Shown in pieces: positions 48,251-56,429 of a stretch of DNA of 64,000 nucleotides. Within the stretch, counting starts at the first letter, position 1; each line of letters starts with the position of its first letter. The notes beneath the pieces are model-generated. The model was not told where the DNA came from. It saw nothing but the letters and a program-made list of their open reading frames with translations, and searched no databases. The translations under genes were made by a program, and so were the position numbers. The stretch is taken from contig NZ_JAUSTI010000003.1 in the NCBI RefSeq assembly GCF_030812775.1, forward strand, positions 124,001 to 188,000. The letters run 5' to 3'. This stretch comes from Paenibacillus tundrae (GTDB taxonomy: Bacteria > Bacillota > Bacilli > Paenibacillales > Paenibacillaceae).

Positions 48251-48590
48251 GTGTCTTGATTGGGTGAAATATCGTCCCAATGCTCAAGTTTGTACATAGG
48301 CCTGATGGTGCGGATGAGCATTTGGATGCGCCAACTTTATTATATCGTGCGCCAAGGAAGGCAAGATGTGATGTGATTCAAGTGGCGTGAATAGAAACTG
48401 ATTAGGGTGTAGCGGGGATTTGAAGAAAGCGGTGTCTGATGAGTTTAGTTCTAAGCAAGGGCATACACGTAGGCATGCAGGGGGACGTCAAGGAAAAGCA
48501 GTAGGGTAGGGGTGGGGCGTAATAGGCGGTGCTCGTGCTCTTAAGTGAGTGTGAGCTTTGAAGTCGCGACTCTCAATTATGTACTAGTTC
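48251..48590. other. Non-coding stretch between SepM-like gene and repeat cluster
   Basis: About 340 bp with no ORF carrying a ribosome site and no clear promoter. The sequence is G-rich on the plus strand around 48470-48530. Nothing recognisable was found. Confidence 0.4.
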
Positions 48591-48785
48591 TAACGAACTC
48601 AGTCAGCGTTATTCACGGAAAAATGGCATTCAGGAGATGCTAACGAATCGTAGACACGCTAATGTACCTTTTGGACGCGAAAATGAGGTTCATTCCGTGT
48701 TATTATGCAATATAACGTTTCTCAGGTTCGTTACCATTTCCATTCGTTGTGAAATGACGGAATAAGGTCTCTCAGATTCGTTAAC
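48591..48785. repeat. Four imperfect ~50-bp repeats, two direct and two inverted
   Basis: Units starting TAACGAA lie on the plus strand at 48591 and 48641, and on the minus strand at about 48733 and 48784 (reading down). The shared core is TAACGAAyCTGAGAnACnTTAT. The spacing is 50-52 bp within each pair, so the block is a palindrome of tandem copies that could fold into a large stem. No ORF. Confidence 0.6.
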
Positions 48786-48841
48786 AGCGATGAGAAGGTG
48801 TAGGGAGAGAGGCTCCGTTCATGAATAGACTATGCCTGATC

Positions 48842-48891
48842 AAAAAACCTTCAATTGAGCAGAATTCACCTGCTACAGTGGAAGGTTTTTT
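48842..48891 (-). terminator. Terminator of tmcAL (may act in both directions)
   Basis: AAAAAACCTTC and GAAGGTTTTTT close a hairpin with an inner GAGCAG/CTGCT stem. It is 200 bp beyond the tmcAL stop; 48892-49089 holds nothing else recognisable. Confidence 0.75.
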
Positions 48892-49089
48892 GGCTGTTAA
48901 GCACAATATGACTCTTATTTTGACCAAGGGCTTTCAGGCATGATTATCGAACCGTTAGTTCGTGTAACAACAAAGACCTAACCAAAGTATAACGGTATAT
49001 AGGAACTGGATGTGTTTGGTAACTCAATCGAATGAGTTACATGTCACCAATGATAAGCATCTGCAGATTCAGTATGCTTAAGATTCTAC

Positions 49090-50322
49090 TTAGTATCGTA
49101 TCGGTGGATCATAATAATCGCTGTACATTGTTCTTGTGTCTTTATCCTCGTAAGCAAGGGCATATGCTGCCTGAGCCTGTATATCCAGTTCAAGCTGGCT
49201 ATGATTGAAGGTAGCTGGCTTGATCACGACGGGTAGAGATGCAGAACGTTTCATTTGTTTGAGCAGGCTTTGACCTTTCGAGCTGAAGCCAAGGACTCGA
49301 AGGTAACCTGGCCCCTCAGCCAAGATGCTGGGGGATAACTCAGTCTTGGAATGGTTTAACAGCACATGTGTTAACATCCGTTGCAGCTTGGTACGCGTAT
49401 ATCGCTTGGTCTTCAATGCATTAAGCAAGGCATCGACTGAAGGCTCTGCGAGCTGAGATAGGGTACGAATCAGCCGATGCTCTAGTCCTTCCGTGACCTC
49501 GGCGATGCTGGCTAGCTCGGAGGCACGGCGAGTCGCCGCGATGTGCAGCAGCGGCTGGACAAAGCGCTCCCAGTGCACGGGAGCGCGCTGAGTTTGCCAT
49601 TCGCGTTGGAGAATGGCAAGGGTTGCCGCCGGCACGTATTGCGCGGCGGCTTCAGGCCCGTCCGCCATGAGTAGACGGCGGACGGCTGTTGCACTGGCGA
49701 TCGCCCCCGGCCCGGGCGTCGCCTCGTGATACGCGGCACCGGTACGTGCCGCGGTAAAGGGTTGGATCGCGCTGCCTAACCGTTCCAGCGCGATCAGGTA
49801 GTGCAGCCCAAGCGAATTGTTGGGCTGCTCCAGCAGTGCAGCGGCGTCGCGTGCATCAACGCCGCCAGGCGCCAGTGCCGCCGCCGCGCCTGCGTACGCG
49901 GCGGGGTAGCTGGCGCCCTCCCGCAGGCGGCGCGCGATATCCTCGCGCAGCCCTGCGGGCTCTACAGCCAGCACGCGCGCAATGCGCTGCAGGCTGTCCA
50001 GGTCTCCCGACTCGCTGCCGAAGCAGAGCGAGTCGACAACCCCGGTATGGTGCAGCAAGGCCACCGCACCATACGCAAACCACTCCGCCGGTTGCACCGC
50101 ATAGGCAACCGGCAGTTCAAGCACGAGATCAGCGCCAGCATGAAGCGCCATCTCGGTGCGTGCCCTTTTACCCACGATGGCGGGTTCGCCGCGTTGGAGG
50201 AAAGGGCCGCTCATCACAGCAACGACAGCATCCGCCCCGCTAAGCCGCCTGGCTTCGCTTAGATGATAGACATGCCCGTTATGCAGCGGATTATATTCAA
50301 CAATGACACCAACGGCCTTCAT
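49090..50322 (-). CDS. tmcAL: tRNA(Met) cytidine acetate ligase TmcAL (YlbM)
   Basis: 410 residues from ATG 50322, after AAGGAG; the frame extends 19 codons upstream without a site. The N-terminal nucleotidyltransferase domain starts MKAVGVIVEYNPLHNGHVYHL with the HxGH motif (H-N-G-H), and GPFLQRGEPAIVGKRARTEMAL is the family signature. TmcAL acetylates C34 of elongator tRNA(Met) using acetate and ATP. The middle of the gene (about 49500-50240) is far richer in G and C than both ends and all neighbours, with alanine-rich coding, an odd pattern for a core gene. Orientation and place next to the SepM gene match related genomes. Confidence 0.93.
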   Translation of the reverse strand: MKAVGVIVEYNPLHNGHVYHLSEARRLSGADAVVAVMSGPFLQRGEPAIVGKRARTEMALHAGADLVLELPVAYAVQPAEWFAYGAVALLHHTGVVDSLCFGSESGDLDSLQRIARVLAVEPAGLREDIARRLREGASYPAAYAGAAAALAPGGVDARDAAALLEQPNNSLGLHYLIALERLGSAIQPFTAARTGAAYHEATPGPGAIASATAVRRLLMADGPEAAAQYVPAATLAILQREWQTQRAPVHWERFVQPLLHIAATRRASELASIAEVTEGLEHRLIRTLSQLAEPSVDALLNALKTKRYTRTKLQRMLTHVLLNHSKTELSPSILAEGPGYLRVLGFSSKGQSLLKQMKRSASLPVVIKPATFNHSQLELDIQAQAAYALAYEDKDTRTMYSDYYDPPIRY

Positions 50323-50457
50323 ATGTATGCTCCTTTTCGAGAAACTCTTTTCAACATGCGCATGTAACGTTTGGCTCAATCACATGAGAGGCATTTATCT
50401 TCTACCATAATAGGTCAGGTGGGTCTGATGTTCAAATTGCAGGAGTGTTACACACCC

Positions 50458-50503
50458 AAAAAGGCATCACTCTTGCATCGTAAGATGCTTAAGCATGCCT
50501 TTT
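50458..50503 (-). terminator. Terminator of hmp
   Basis: On the minus strand AAAAGGCATGC folds with ATGCCTTTTT around an inner GCATC/GATGC stem, with T5 at the end. Confidence 0.75.
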
Positions 50504-50548
50504 GAAGGGTTAACCCGCCAATTTATTGTGAAAGCACAAGTTTATACA

Positions 50549-51784
50549 TTAAACACCTTCTGGAGAAGGGGCGAGCTGTGCTTTTGGACCAAAGAATTCA
50601 TAATGGATCTGGTCAGGCGATACGCCAATTTCATCTAGTGCTGCGTAAACGCTCTGCATGAATGGGACAGACCCACACATGTAAAATGTTGCATCCAAGT
50701 TATTTACAATCTGACGAAGCCAGTCGGCATCCATGTAACCTTCCTTGTGATAACATGAGATATCGCGATCAGAGCTGCTCGGTTGAGTGTAACAATAATA
50801 AGCACGAACATGATCATTGTTGTCAGCTAGTAGGTTTACATGTTCTCGGAACGCATGGTTGGCGCTATCTACATTGGCATGTATAAATGTGATTGGACGT
50901 TTATCGTCCTTTTGTACAAGGGTGTTCAGCATACTAATCATTGGCGTAATACCGACTCCGCCACTAAGGAGTACAATTGGGCGTGGGTCTTCTGCGTGAA
51001 GCGTAAAGTCGCCAGCCGGAGCTGATAACTCAACAACAGAGCCTTCTTTAATGTGTTCATGAAGATATGTGGAGATTACCCCATCTGGACGATCCATGTA
51101 ACCTTGTTCTCTTTTGACGGAAATACGGTAATAAGGTTTATCAGGTGCATCAGAAAGGCTATACTGACGTATCTGGGTAAATGCATGACCCTCTGGATGA
51201 ATTTTGATACTGATATATTGTCCCGGTTCATGGCTGGAAATGGGCAGACCATCCTCTGGATACAGGTAGAAGGAGGTAATGATGTCGCTCTCTTGCACTT
51301 TCTTTGCCACTTTGAACGAACGGAAGCCTTCCCAGCCGCCCGTTTGTTTCTCTGCTGTAGCATACATATCCTGCTCGATTCCAATAAATGCGTCTGCAAT
51401 GACTTGGTAGGCTTCGCCCCATGCCGTTATAATTTCATCGGTTGCTGCGTCACCAAGCACGTCTTTAATCGCTTGGAGCAGATACGTGCCAACAATGGCA
51501 TACTGCTCGGGAACAATGCCAAGACTACGGTGTTTATGGGCGACTTGACGTACGGCAGGTAAGATGGAGGCGAGATTGTCGATATGCAGGGCAGCTGTGT
51601 ATACCATATTTGCAAGGGCAGCCTGTTGACGTCCTTGTTTTTGGTTAGCATGGTTGAATATATTCAGCAGTTCTGGATGCGCAGTGAACATCGTTTTATA
51701 GAAATGGCGGGTAATGGCTTCACCGTGCACTTCGAGTACAGGTACTGTGGATTTGATGACCTTAATCGTTTTTTCACTTAACAT
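50549..51784 (-). CDS. hmp: Flavohemoprotein Hmp (nitric oxide dioxygenase)
   Basis: 411 residues, ATG 51784 after GGGAGGG. The globin domain (1-138) has distal Tyr29 (HFYKTMF) and proximal H85 in VAHKHRSLG. An FAD domain (150-262) includes RQYSLSD and a NAD domain (265-400) includes LLSGGVGITPMISM and FYMCGSVPFM. It oxidises NO to nitrate using NADPH and oxygen. It sits between tmcAL and yceD, which are usually adjacent, and has its own terminator and an upstream Fnr-like promoter, so it looks like an inserted single-gene unit. Confidence 0.96.
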   Translation of the reverse strand: MLSEKTIKVIKSTVPVLEVHGEAITRHFYKTMFTAHPELLNIFNHANQKQGRQQAALANMVYTAALHIDNLASILPAVRQVAHKHRSLGIVPEQYAIVGTYLLQAIKDVLGDAATDEIITAWGEAYQVIADAFIGIEQDMYATAEKQTGGWEGFRSFKVAKKVQESDIITSFYLYPEDGLPISSHEPGQYISIKIHPEGHAFTQIRQYSLSDAPDKPYYRISVKREQGYMDRPDGVISTYLHEHIKEGSVVELSAPAGDFTLHAEDPRPIVLLSGGVGITPMISMLNTLVQKDDKRPITFIHANVDSANHAFREHVNLLADNNDHVRAYYCYTQPSSSDRDISCYHKEGYMDADWLRQIVNNLDATFYMCGSVPFMQSVYAALDEIGVSPDQIHYEFFGPKAQLAPSPEGV

Positions 51785-52092
51785 GAAATTCCCTCCCGAT
51801 ATAAGATGAAAGTATTAGAGTTTGTTAGCAAAAAAAGTCTGTCTTGTAGTCAGCTAAGTGGCTTCACTAGCGTCGTCGTAAGATTTGTTTGGAAGCGGAA
51901 GCGGATGTGGGCTGAGGAGATTTCCTTCATCTCCATTAGAAAATATTCGTTCAATATCTAACGCAGTTGCACGATAATCCGTAGTCTTCATTTTAGCTTC
52001 ATTCCATTTTCTTTCGCACCGATCGCTAGACTTATTAAGTTAATAGTAGAATAAATCCGTCTTGGATGCTTAACGTGTTTCGGTTTACAACA
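51785..52092. other. Long leader of hmp
   Basis: About 300 bp between the proposed hmp transcription start and its ATG. No ORF. On the minus strand seven T follow GACAGAC at 51830-51836 without a strong stem, and a small AGTG-AAGC-CACT hairpin lies near 51865-51880. NsrR or ResD sites could not be identified with confidence. Confidence 0.35.
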
Positions 52093-52136
52093 AGTATAGA
52101 TACGGAGCATGGAGGGGCGTGTGATATAGATCACAC
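52093..52136 (-). promoter_or_regulatory. Fnr-type promoter of hmp
   Basis: GTGTGAT-ATAG-ATCACAC (52119-52136) contains TGTGA-N6-TCACA, the Fnr/Crp consensus. On the minus strand a -10 TATACT lies at 52098-52093. If +1 is at 52086, the palindrome is centred at -41.5, the classic class II activator position. Confidence 0.65.
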
Positions 52137-52273
52137 TAAATATCAACGAATTGTGACCGATACTTCCTGCAATAGATGCTTGTAGTTAGAGCGAAGTAAG
52201 CCTATAATGTGTCAATGTGCGTATTTGGTTGGAGATCATCGATTTTTTAAAATAGGGTGTAAAGTTAAAAGTG

Positions 52274-52303
52274 TTGACAAACCTCTTGAAAAATCGGTAT
52301 AAT
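52274..52303 (+). promoter_or_regulatory. Consensus promoter of yceD-rpmF
   Basis: TTGACA (52274-52279) and TATAAT (52298-52303) with an 18-bp spacer: a strong SigA-type promoter, leaving a leader of about 150 nt before ATG 52464. Confidence 0.8.
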
Positions 52304-52463
52304 GATTTTTGTTTGTTAAGTCAATTTCATAATAGTTTTAATGATATAGCGTCAGAATACATACAGTCAGGAAATGAAGTAGTTATACCTCAGCTTGATC
52401 TGTATACATGTCGTAAAGCGTTTGACAACAATTATGAGATTGGTTTCGTTTGGAGTGATGGAA

Positions 52464-52970
52464 ATGTTAATGCCATTTCGCAAAGTGGCAACCAGTGATC
52501 GTCCTGTACAGTTCAATGAACAGTGGGATATTAAGGAACTGGTTTCTAACCGACAAGATATCACAGCCGTTACCCCGCTGACTGCAGATTTATCTGCAGA
52601 ACAGAGAGAGGGAAGCGTTGTGGATGTTCATGGCAAACTGACAGTAGGAGCGGACATGTTATGCTCCAGGTGTCTTAAGCCGATTAATGAACATTTTCAT
52701 ATTGATTTTCATGAGCAATTCAAGCAGGGAAAACAACCAGAGGAATTGCACGAAGACGACGATACTTTCTATGTGGATGAAGATAGCGTTGATCTGAAGG
52801 CTTATGCCGAGGGGACTTTTCTGCTACATCTTCCGTTTGTACCACTCTGTAGCGATACATGCAAAGGGTTATGCCCTAAGTGTGGCCACGAGTTGAACGA
52901 AGGTGACTGCGGTTGTGATAACGAAGTTATCGACCCGCGGCTTGCAGGGCTCAAGGATTTTTTTAAATGA
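52464..52970 (+). CDS. yceD: YceD/DUF177 family protein (23S rRNA-accumulation related)
   Basis: 168 residues. ATG 52464 is 8 nt after TTTGGAG and gives MLMPFRKVATSDRPVQF, the usual family opening; longer reading frames overlap the promoter leader. It has the DUF177 core with a CSRC pair (LTVGADMLCSRCLKPI) and a C-terminal zinc-type cluster, C-S-D-T-C-K-G-L-C-P-K-C-G. YceD is linked to ribosome assembly and 23S rRNA processing and nearly always precedes rpmF, as here (65 bp apart). Confidence 0.92.
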   Translation: MLMPFRKVATSDRPVQFNEQWDIKELVSNRQDITAVTPLTADLSAEQREGSVVDVHGKLTVGADMLCSRCLKPINEHFHIDFHEQFKQGKQPEELHEDDDTFYVDEDSVDLKAYAEGTFLLHLPFVPLCSDTCKGLCPKCGHELNEGDCGCDNEVIDPRLAGLKDFFK

Positions 52971-53035
52971 GCATGATTGAAAATCGAACGTAACAACTAC
53001 CTGCAAAGGTTGATTTTGATAAGGAGGTGGGAATA

Positions 53036-53209
53036 ATGGCAGTACCTCAACGGAGAACGTCCAAGACGCGTCGCGACAAACGTCGCACTCACTTTAAATT
53101 GGCTGTACCGGGCATGGTGAAATGTGAGCAATGTGGCGAACTGAAACTGAGTCACCACGTTTGCAAAGTGTGCGGAACGTACAAAGCAAGAGAGATCATC
53201 TCTCAATAA
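53036..53209 (+). CDS. rpmF: 50S ribosomal protein L32
   Basis: 57 residues from ATG 53036, after a near-perfect [30 protein letters not shown] is the L32 signature and two CxxC pairs (CEQC, CKVC) make the zinc-binding form of the protein. Part of the large ribosomal subunit. It shares the yceD promoter and ends at a clear terminator. The strong ribosome site fits high expression. Confidence 0.97.
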   Translation: MAVPQRRTSKTRRDKRRTHFKLAVPGMVKCEQCGELKLSHHVCKVCGTYKAREIISQ

Positions 53210-53223
53210 TAGCTAGCTAATAA

Positions 53224-53258
53224 GTAGTACTTCATTTCGGTGGAGTGCTACTTTTTCT
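53224..53258 (+). terminator. Terminator of yceD-rpmF
   Basis: AGTAGTACTTCA pairs with TGGAGTGCTACT (G-T pairs) around TTTCGG, followed by TTTTC and more T. Confidence 0.85.
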
Positions 53259-53446
53259 TTTTCAATCTCCTTTCTATTCTATATGGATGGAACTAAAACA
53301 CGTTGCTGCCTTACGCTACTTCTTTTCTCTGCGTAGTTCAATCTATGTAGACATTTTCCCGTATAGGACACGGGATTTCATATAATACGGGCGAGTGGAG
53401 CGCGGTTGAGAAGTGGGGATTGTTTTTGGTGGATCAGCCTTTCTTT

Positions 53447-53490
53447 TTGACACGGGATGAGATATACTATAGTTTAGTACCAGGTTCTAA
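53447..53490 (+). promoter_or_regulatory. fapR operon promoter with FapR operator
   Basis: TTGACA (53447-53452) and TATAGT (53468-53473) have a short 15-bp spacer. Immediately downstream lies TTAGTACCAGGTTCTAA (53474-53490), a close match to the 17-bp FapR inverted repeat known from Bacillus. Repression would be relieved by malonyl-CoA. The remaining bases between 53259 and 53446 show nothing recognisable. Confidence 0.75.
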
Positions 53491-53584
53491 GATTTGACGT
53501 TACATAGATATGAGTTATAACTTGTACTTAGAAGTGCCCTGAATTAAGGGCGTAATTATAGAGTAATATGTACTTAAAGTGCAT

Positions 53585-53751
53585 GTTCAAAAAGGTCGGT
53601 TTTCAGTACCAAGAAGATGGGATGAAGATAGAAATGGAGTAGCGGAGCGTAGATTAAGCTACGTGAGCAACGGACATTTCGGCTGAATCCCATATTCGAT
53701 GCTGAGATGCCGCTCGCGCATCCTTCGTAATCAAAAGCGGACTTTTTGAAC
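53585..53751. mobile_element. MITE-like 167-bp element in the fapR leader
   Basis: It begins GTTCAAAAAGGTCGGTTTT and ends AAAAGCGGACTTTTTGAAC, inverted repeats of 19 bp with two mismatches; the similarity continues outward (CTTAA..GTG on both sides). The interior is non-coding, richer in GC than its flanks, with nested small stems (for example GTAGCGGAGCGTAG and AAGCTACG). No transposase. It lies between the FapR-controlled promoter and the fapR start. I recall similar intergenic repeats in Paenibacillus genomes; copy number here cannot be tested from one window. Confidence 0.6.
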
Positions 53752-53809
53752 AACCACTTAAGGATAGAACTGACCGGATGGGCGGTTCCGTAAACGATAT
53801 AGCTGGGGG

Positions 53810-54412
53810 GTGTCAGGCATCGAACGTGTACCGAAAAGACAGAGGCAGCAACAGTTGACCAAAATGATCGAAGACAACCCGTTTGTGACGGATCAGGAGC
53901 TTACACGACAGTTAAAAGTGAGTATTCAGACGATCCGTCTCGACAGGCTGGAGCTTGGCATACCTGAGCTTCGGGAACGGATGAAACTAATGGCAGAGCG
54001 CTCATACGATCAGGTTCGCTCTTTGCCTCTGCATGAGATTATCGGTGATATTGTAGACTTGCAGTTAGATAAGAGCGGAATCTCCTTGTTTGAGATTAAG
54101 GAGGAGCATGTCTTTTCCAGAACGGGTATTGCTCGGGGTCACTATGTTTTTGCCCAGGCGAACTCCCTTGCTGTAGCGGTGATTAATGATGAAATCGCGT
54201 TGACCGCATCGGCAGACATTCGTTTTGTGCGTTCTGTTCATCTGGCTGAGAAATGTATTGCCAAGGCCTATGTCAGATCGATCTCAGGTCAAAAGGGAAA
54301 AGCCAAAGTTGAAGTGTTCACTTATGTGGGGGAAGAAATGGTGTTCCAAGGCAACTTTGTTATCTACCGTTCGGGTGGAGAAGACAGCGTAGAGGGAGGT
54401 CAACTGGTATGA
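53810..54412 (+). CDS. fapR: Transcription factor FapR, regulator of fatty acid synthesis
   Basis: 200 residues from GTG 53810. The G run directly before it leaves almost no spacer, so the start is uncertain, but the protein aligns with FapR from about residue 7. An N-terminal DeoR-like helix-turn-helix (VTDQELTRQLKVSIQTIRLDRLELGIPELR) is joined to a hot-dog-fold effector domain (EEHVFSRTGIARGHYVFAQANSLAVAV, the malonyl-CoA binding signature). It represses fatty acid and phospholipid genes until malonyl-CoA builds up. An operator overlaps its own promoter. It overlaps plsX by 4 bp. Confidence 0.96.
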   Translation: MSGIERVPKRQRQQQLTKMIEDNPFVTDQELTRQLKVSIQTIRLDRLELGIPELRERMKLMAERSYDQVRSLPLHEIIGDIVDLQLDKSGISLFEIKEEHVFSRTGIARGHYVFAQANSLAVAVINDEIALTASADIRFVRSVHLAEKCIAKAYVRSISGQKGKAKVEVFTYVGEEMVFQGNFVIYRSGGEDSVEGGQLV

Positions 54413-55404
54413 AGATTGTCATTGATGCTATGGGAGGCGATAATGCCCCTGCGGCAACGGTCGAAGGGGCGATCGCAGCCGCCACAGAATGGACGGATAC
54501 ACATATCGTTCTGGTTGGTGACGAAGTCCAAATTGAACCGCTTCTGAGTCAAGCTGCGGTTAAGCCTGCTAATCTGTCCATTCGTCATGCTTCTGAAGTT
54601 ATCGGTTCGGACGATGAACCCGTGAGAGCTGTCCGCCGTAAAAAGGATGCTTCCATGGTCGTTGCCGGAAGGATGCTGAAGGAAGGTGAAGCAGATGCCA
54701 TGATCTCTGCGGGCAATACCGGAGCACTCATGACAACCGGATTACTAGTTGTAGGTCGCATGGATGGCATCGAGCGGCCAGCACTCGCACCGATGATTCC
54801 AACGATTGATGATGTAGGTGTACTTGCATTGGATCTTGGCGCTAACATGGATGCGAAGCCAGAGCATCTTGCGCAGTATGGACTTATGGGGAGCTTGTAC
54901 AGACAGAAGGTTCAAGGTATTGACTCACCGCGAGTTGGTTTGTTGAATGTGGGTACAGAGCCTGGTAAAGGAAACGAACTCACGAAGCACGCCTATCCTT
55001 TACTAGAGCAGTTACCGATTCGCTTCGTAGGGAATGTTGAAGCTCGTGACGTACTGACAGGTGCATGTGATGTGCTTGTCTGCGACGGGTTTGCAGGAAA
55101 TATATTGTTGAAATCGCTGGAAGGCACAGCAGGTGCCATTTTTACTCTGCTTAAAGAACAGTTCTCATCGTCACTCAAAAGCAAATTGGCTGCTGCTGTG
55201 CTTATGCCTGAGCTGAGAGGTCTGAAACGGAAACTGGATTATACCGAGCATGGCGGCGCGCCGCTTCTCGGTTTAAGCAGACTGGTTGTTAAGAGTCATG
55301 GGTCGGCCGATGGGAATGCGATCAAAAATGCAGTGCGTCAAGCAAGGATCGCAGTACAGAATCAGCTAGTGGAGAGCATATCTAAGGAAATTAGCGGGAA
55401 GTGA
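54409..55404 (+). CDS. plsX: Phosphate acyltransferase PlsX
   Basis: 331 residues. It starts at ATG 54409 inside the fapR stop. The opening MKIVIDAMGGDNAPAATVEGA and the motifs SAGNTGALMTTGL, LDLGANMDAKPEHLAQYG and LVCDGFAGNILLKSLEG are typical. PlsX converts acyl-ACP to acyl-phosphate for PlsY in phospholipid synthesis and works at the membrane face. It is second in the operon under FapR control. Full length. Confidence 0.97.
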   Translation: MKIVIDAMGGDNAPAATVEGAIAAATEWTDTHIVLVGDEVQIEPLLSQAAVKPANLSIRHASEVIGSDDEPVRAVRRKKDASMVVAGRMLKEGEADAMISAGNTGALMTTGLLVVGRMDGIERPALAPMIPTIDDVGVLALDLGANMDAKPEHLAQYGLMGSLYRQKVQGIDSPRVGLLNVGTEPGKGNELTKHAYPLLEQLPIRFVGNVEARDVLTGACDVLVCDGFAGNILLKSLEGTAGAIFTLLKEQFSSSLKSKLAAAVLMPELRGLKRKLDYTEHGGAPLLGLSRLVVKSHGSADGNAIKNAVRQARIAVQNQLVESISKEISGK

Positions 55405-55412
55405 GTGACGAT

Positions 55413-56402
55413 ATGAATAATTTGCGCCCGGTTGGGGTTATTGGTACGGGGAAATATGTGCCTGAGAAAATTTTGACAAACAGCGATCTTGAAAAAATGG
55501 TAGATACAAATGACGAGTGGATCGTCAGTCGAACAGGGATCAAAGAGCGTCACATCGCTGCTCCGGATCAAGCCACTTCGGATCTGGCATATGAAGCAGC
55601 GATCAAAGCATTGGAATCTGCGGGTATGACAGGTAGCGATTTGGATCTAATCATCGTTGCAACGATTACACCAGATTCTGCTTTCCCTTCTACTGCTTGT
55701 ATTCTTCAAGATAAATTAGGTGCTAAAGGTGCGGCTGCGTTTGACCTGTCTGCTGCTTGCTCTGGTTTTGTATATGGACTTGCGACAGCAACAAGCTTTA
55801 TCAAAAGTGGTCTTTACAATAATGCACTTGTTATTGGTGCAGACTGTCTGTCCCGGATTACGGATTACACGGATCGGAATACCTGTGTACTGTTCGGAGA
55901 TGGCGCAGGTGCAGTAATCGTTGGAGAAGTACCTGAAGGCCGTGGATTCAAATCATTTGATCTAGGTGCTGAAGGTGCGGGTGGCAGCCTGCTTCAACTG
56001 GAAGGTGGAGGTTCACGTCTACCGGCTTCTGCAGAGACCATTGAGAACAAAAAGCATTACATCTACATGAATGGTCGGGAAGTATTTAAATTTGCGGTGC
56101 GTGTTATGGGAACGGCTACGCTAGAAGTGCTGAACAAAGCAGGCCTAGATCGCTCAGACGTAGATTTGTTTGTTCCGCATCAAGCTAATATTCGTATCAT
56201 TCAATCGGCAATGCAACGGCTGGATCTTCCAGAAGAAAAAGTAGTTGTGAACGTAGATAAATATGCTAACACATCAGCGGCCTCTATCCCGCTTGCTTTG
56301 GTTGAAGCTGCTGAAGAAGGACGCATGAAAGCTGGAGATACCGTACTGATGGTTGGATTCGGCGGCGGACTGACATGGGGAGCATCTGTACTCGTTTGGT
56401 AA
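55413..56402 (+). CDS. fabH: 3-oxoacyl-ACP synthase III FabH
   Basis: 329 residues from ATG 55413; a GTG at 55401 overlapping the plsX stop (GTGA) is also possible and would suit coupling. The catalytic triad is C116 in LSAACSGF, His in VPHQANIRI and Asn in VDKYANTSAASIP. It starts each fatty acid chain by condensing acyl-CoA with malonyl-ACP; in branched-chain producers it uses branched primers. In Bacillus subtilis fabH lies outside this operon, so its position here is a difference. Confidence 0.96.
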   Translation: MNNLRPVGVIGTGKYVPEKILTNSDLEKMVDTNDEWIVSRTGIKERHIAAPDQATSDLAYEAAIKALESAGMTGSDLDLIIVATITPDSAFPSTACILQDKLGAKGAAAFDLSAACSGFVYGLATATSFIKSGLYNNALVIGADCLSRITDYTDRNTCVLFGDGAGAVIVGEVPEGRGFKSFDLGAEGAGGSLLQLEGGGSRLPASAETIENKKHYIYMNGREVFKFAVRVMGTATLEVLNKAGLDRSDVDLFVPHQANIRIIQSAMQRLDLPEEKVVVNVDKYANTSAASIPLALVEAAEEGRMKAGDTVLMVGFGGGLTWGASVLVW

Positions 56403-56429
56403 ATTAGATAGCTTGGAGAGATGAATCTG

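Noticed and set aside
48842-48891. Orphan small RNA ending at the bidirectional hairpin
   Set aside because: The hairpin is sensibly placed as the terminator of the minus-strand tmcAL gene and no promoter for a plus-strand RNA was seen.
49801-50262. Long plus-strand frames (153 and 135 codons) opposite tmcAL
   Set aside because: They are antisense by-products of the GC-rich part of tmcAL; arginine/alanine-rich with no start signals or motifs.
52271-52498. 75-codon plus-strand frame upstream of yceD
   Set aside because: Its start lies inside the consensus promoter -35 region and its end overlaps yceD in another frame; composition is that of a leader.
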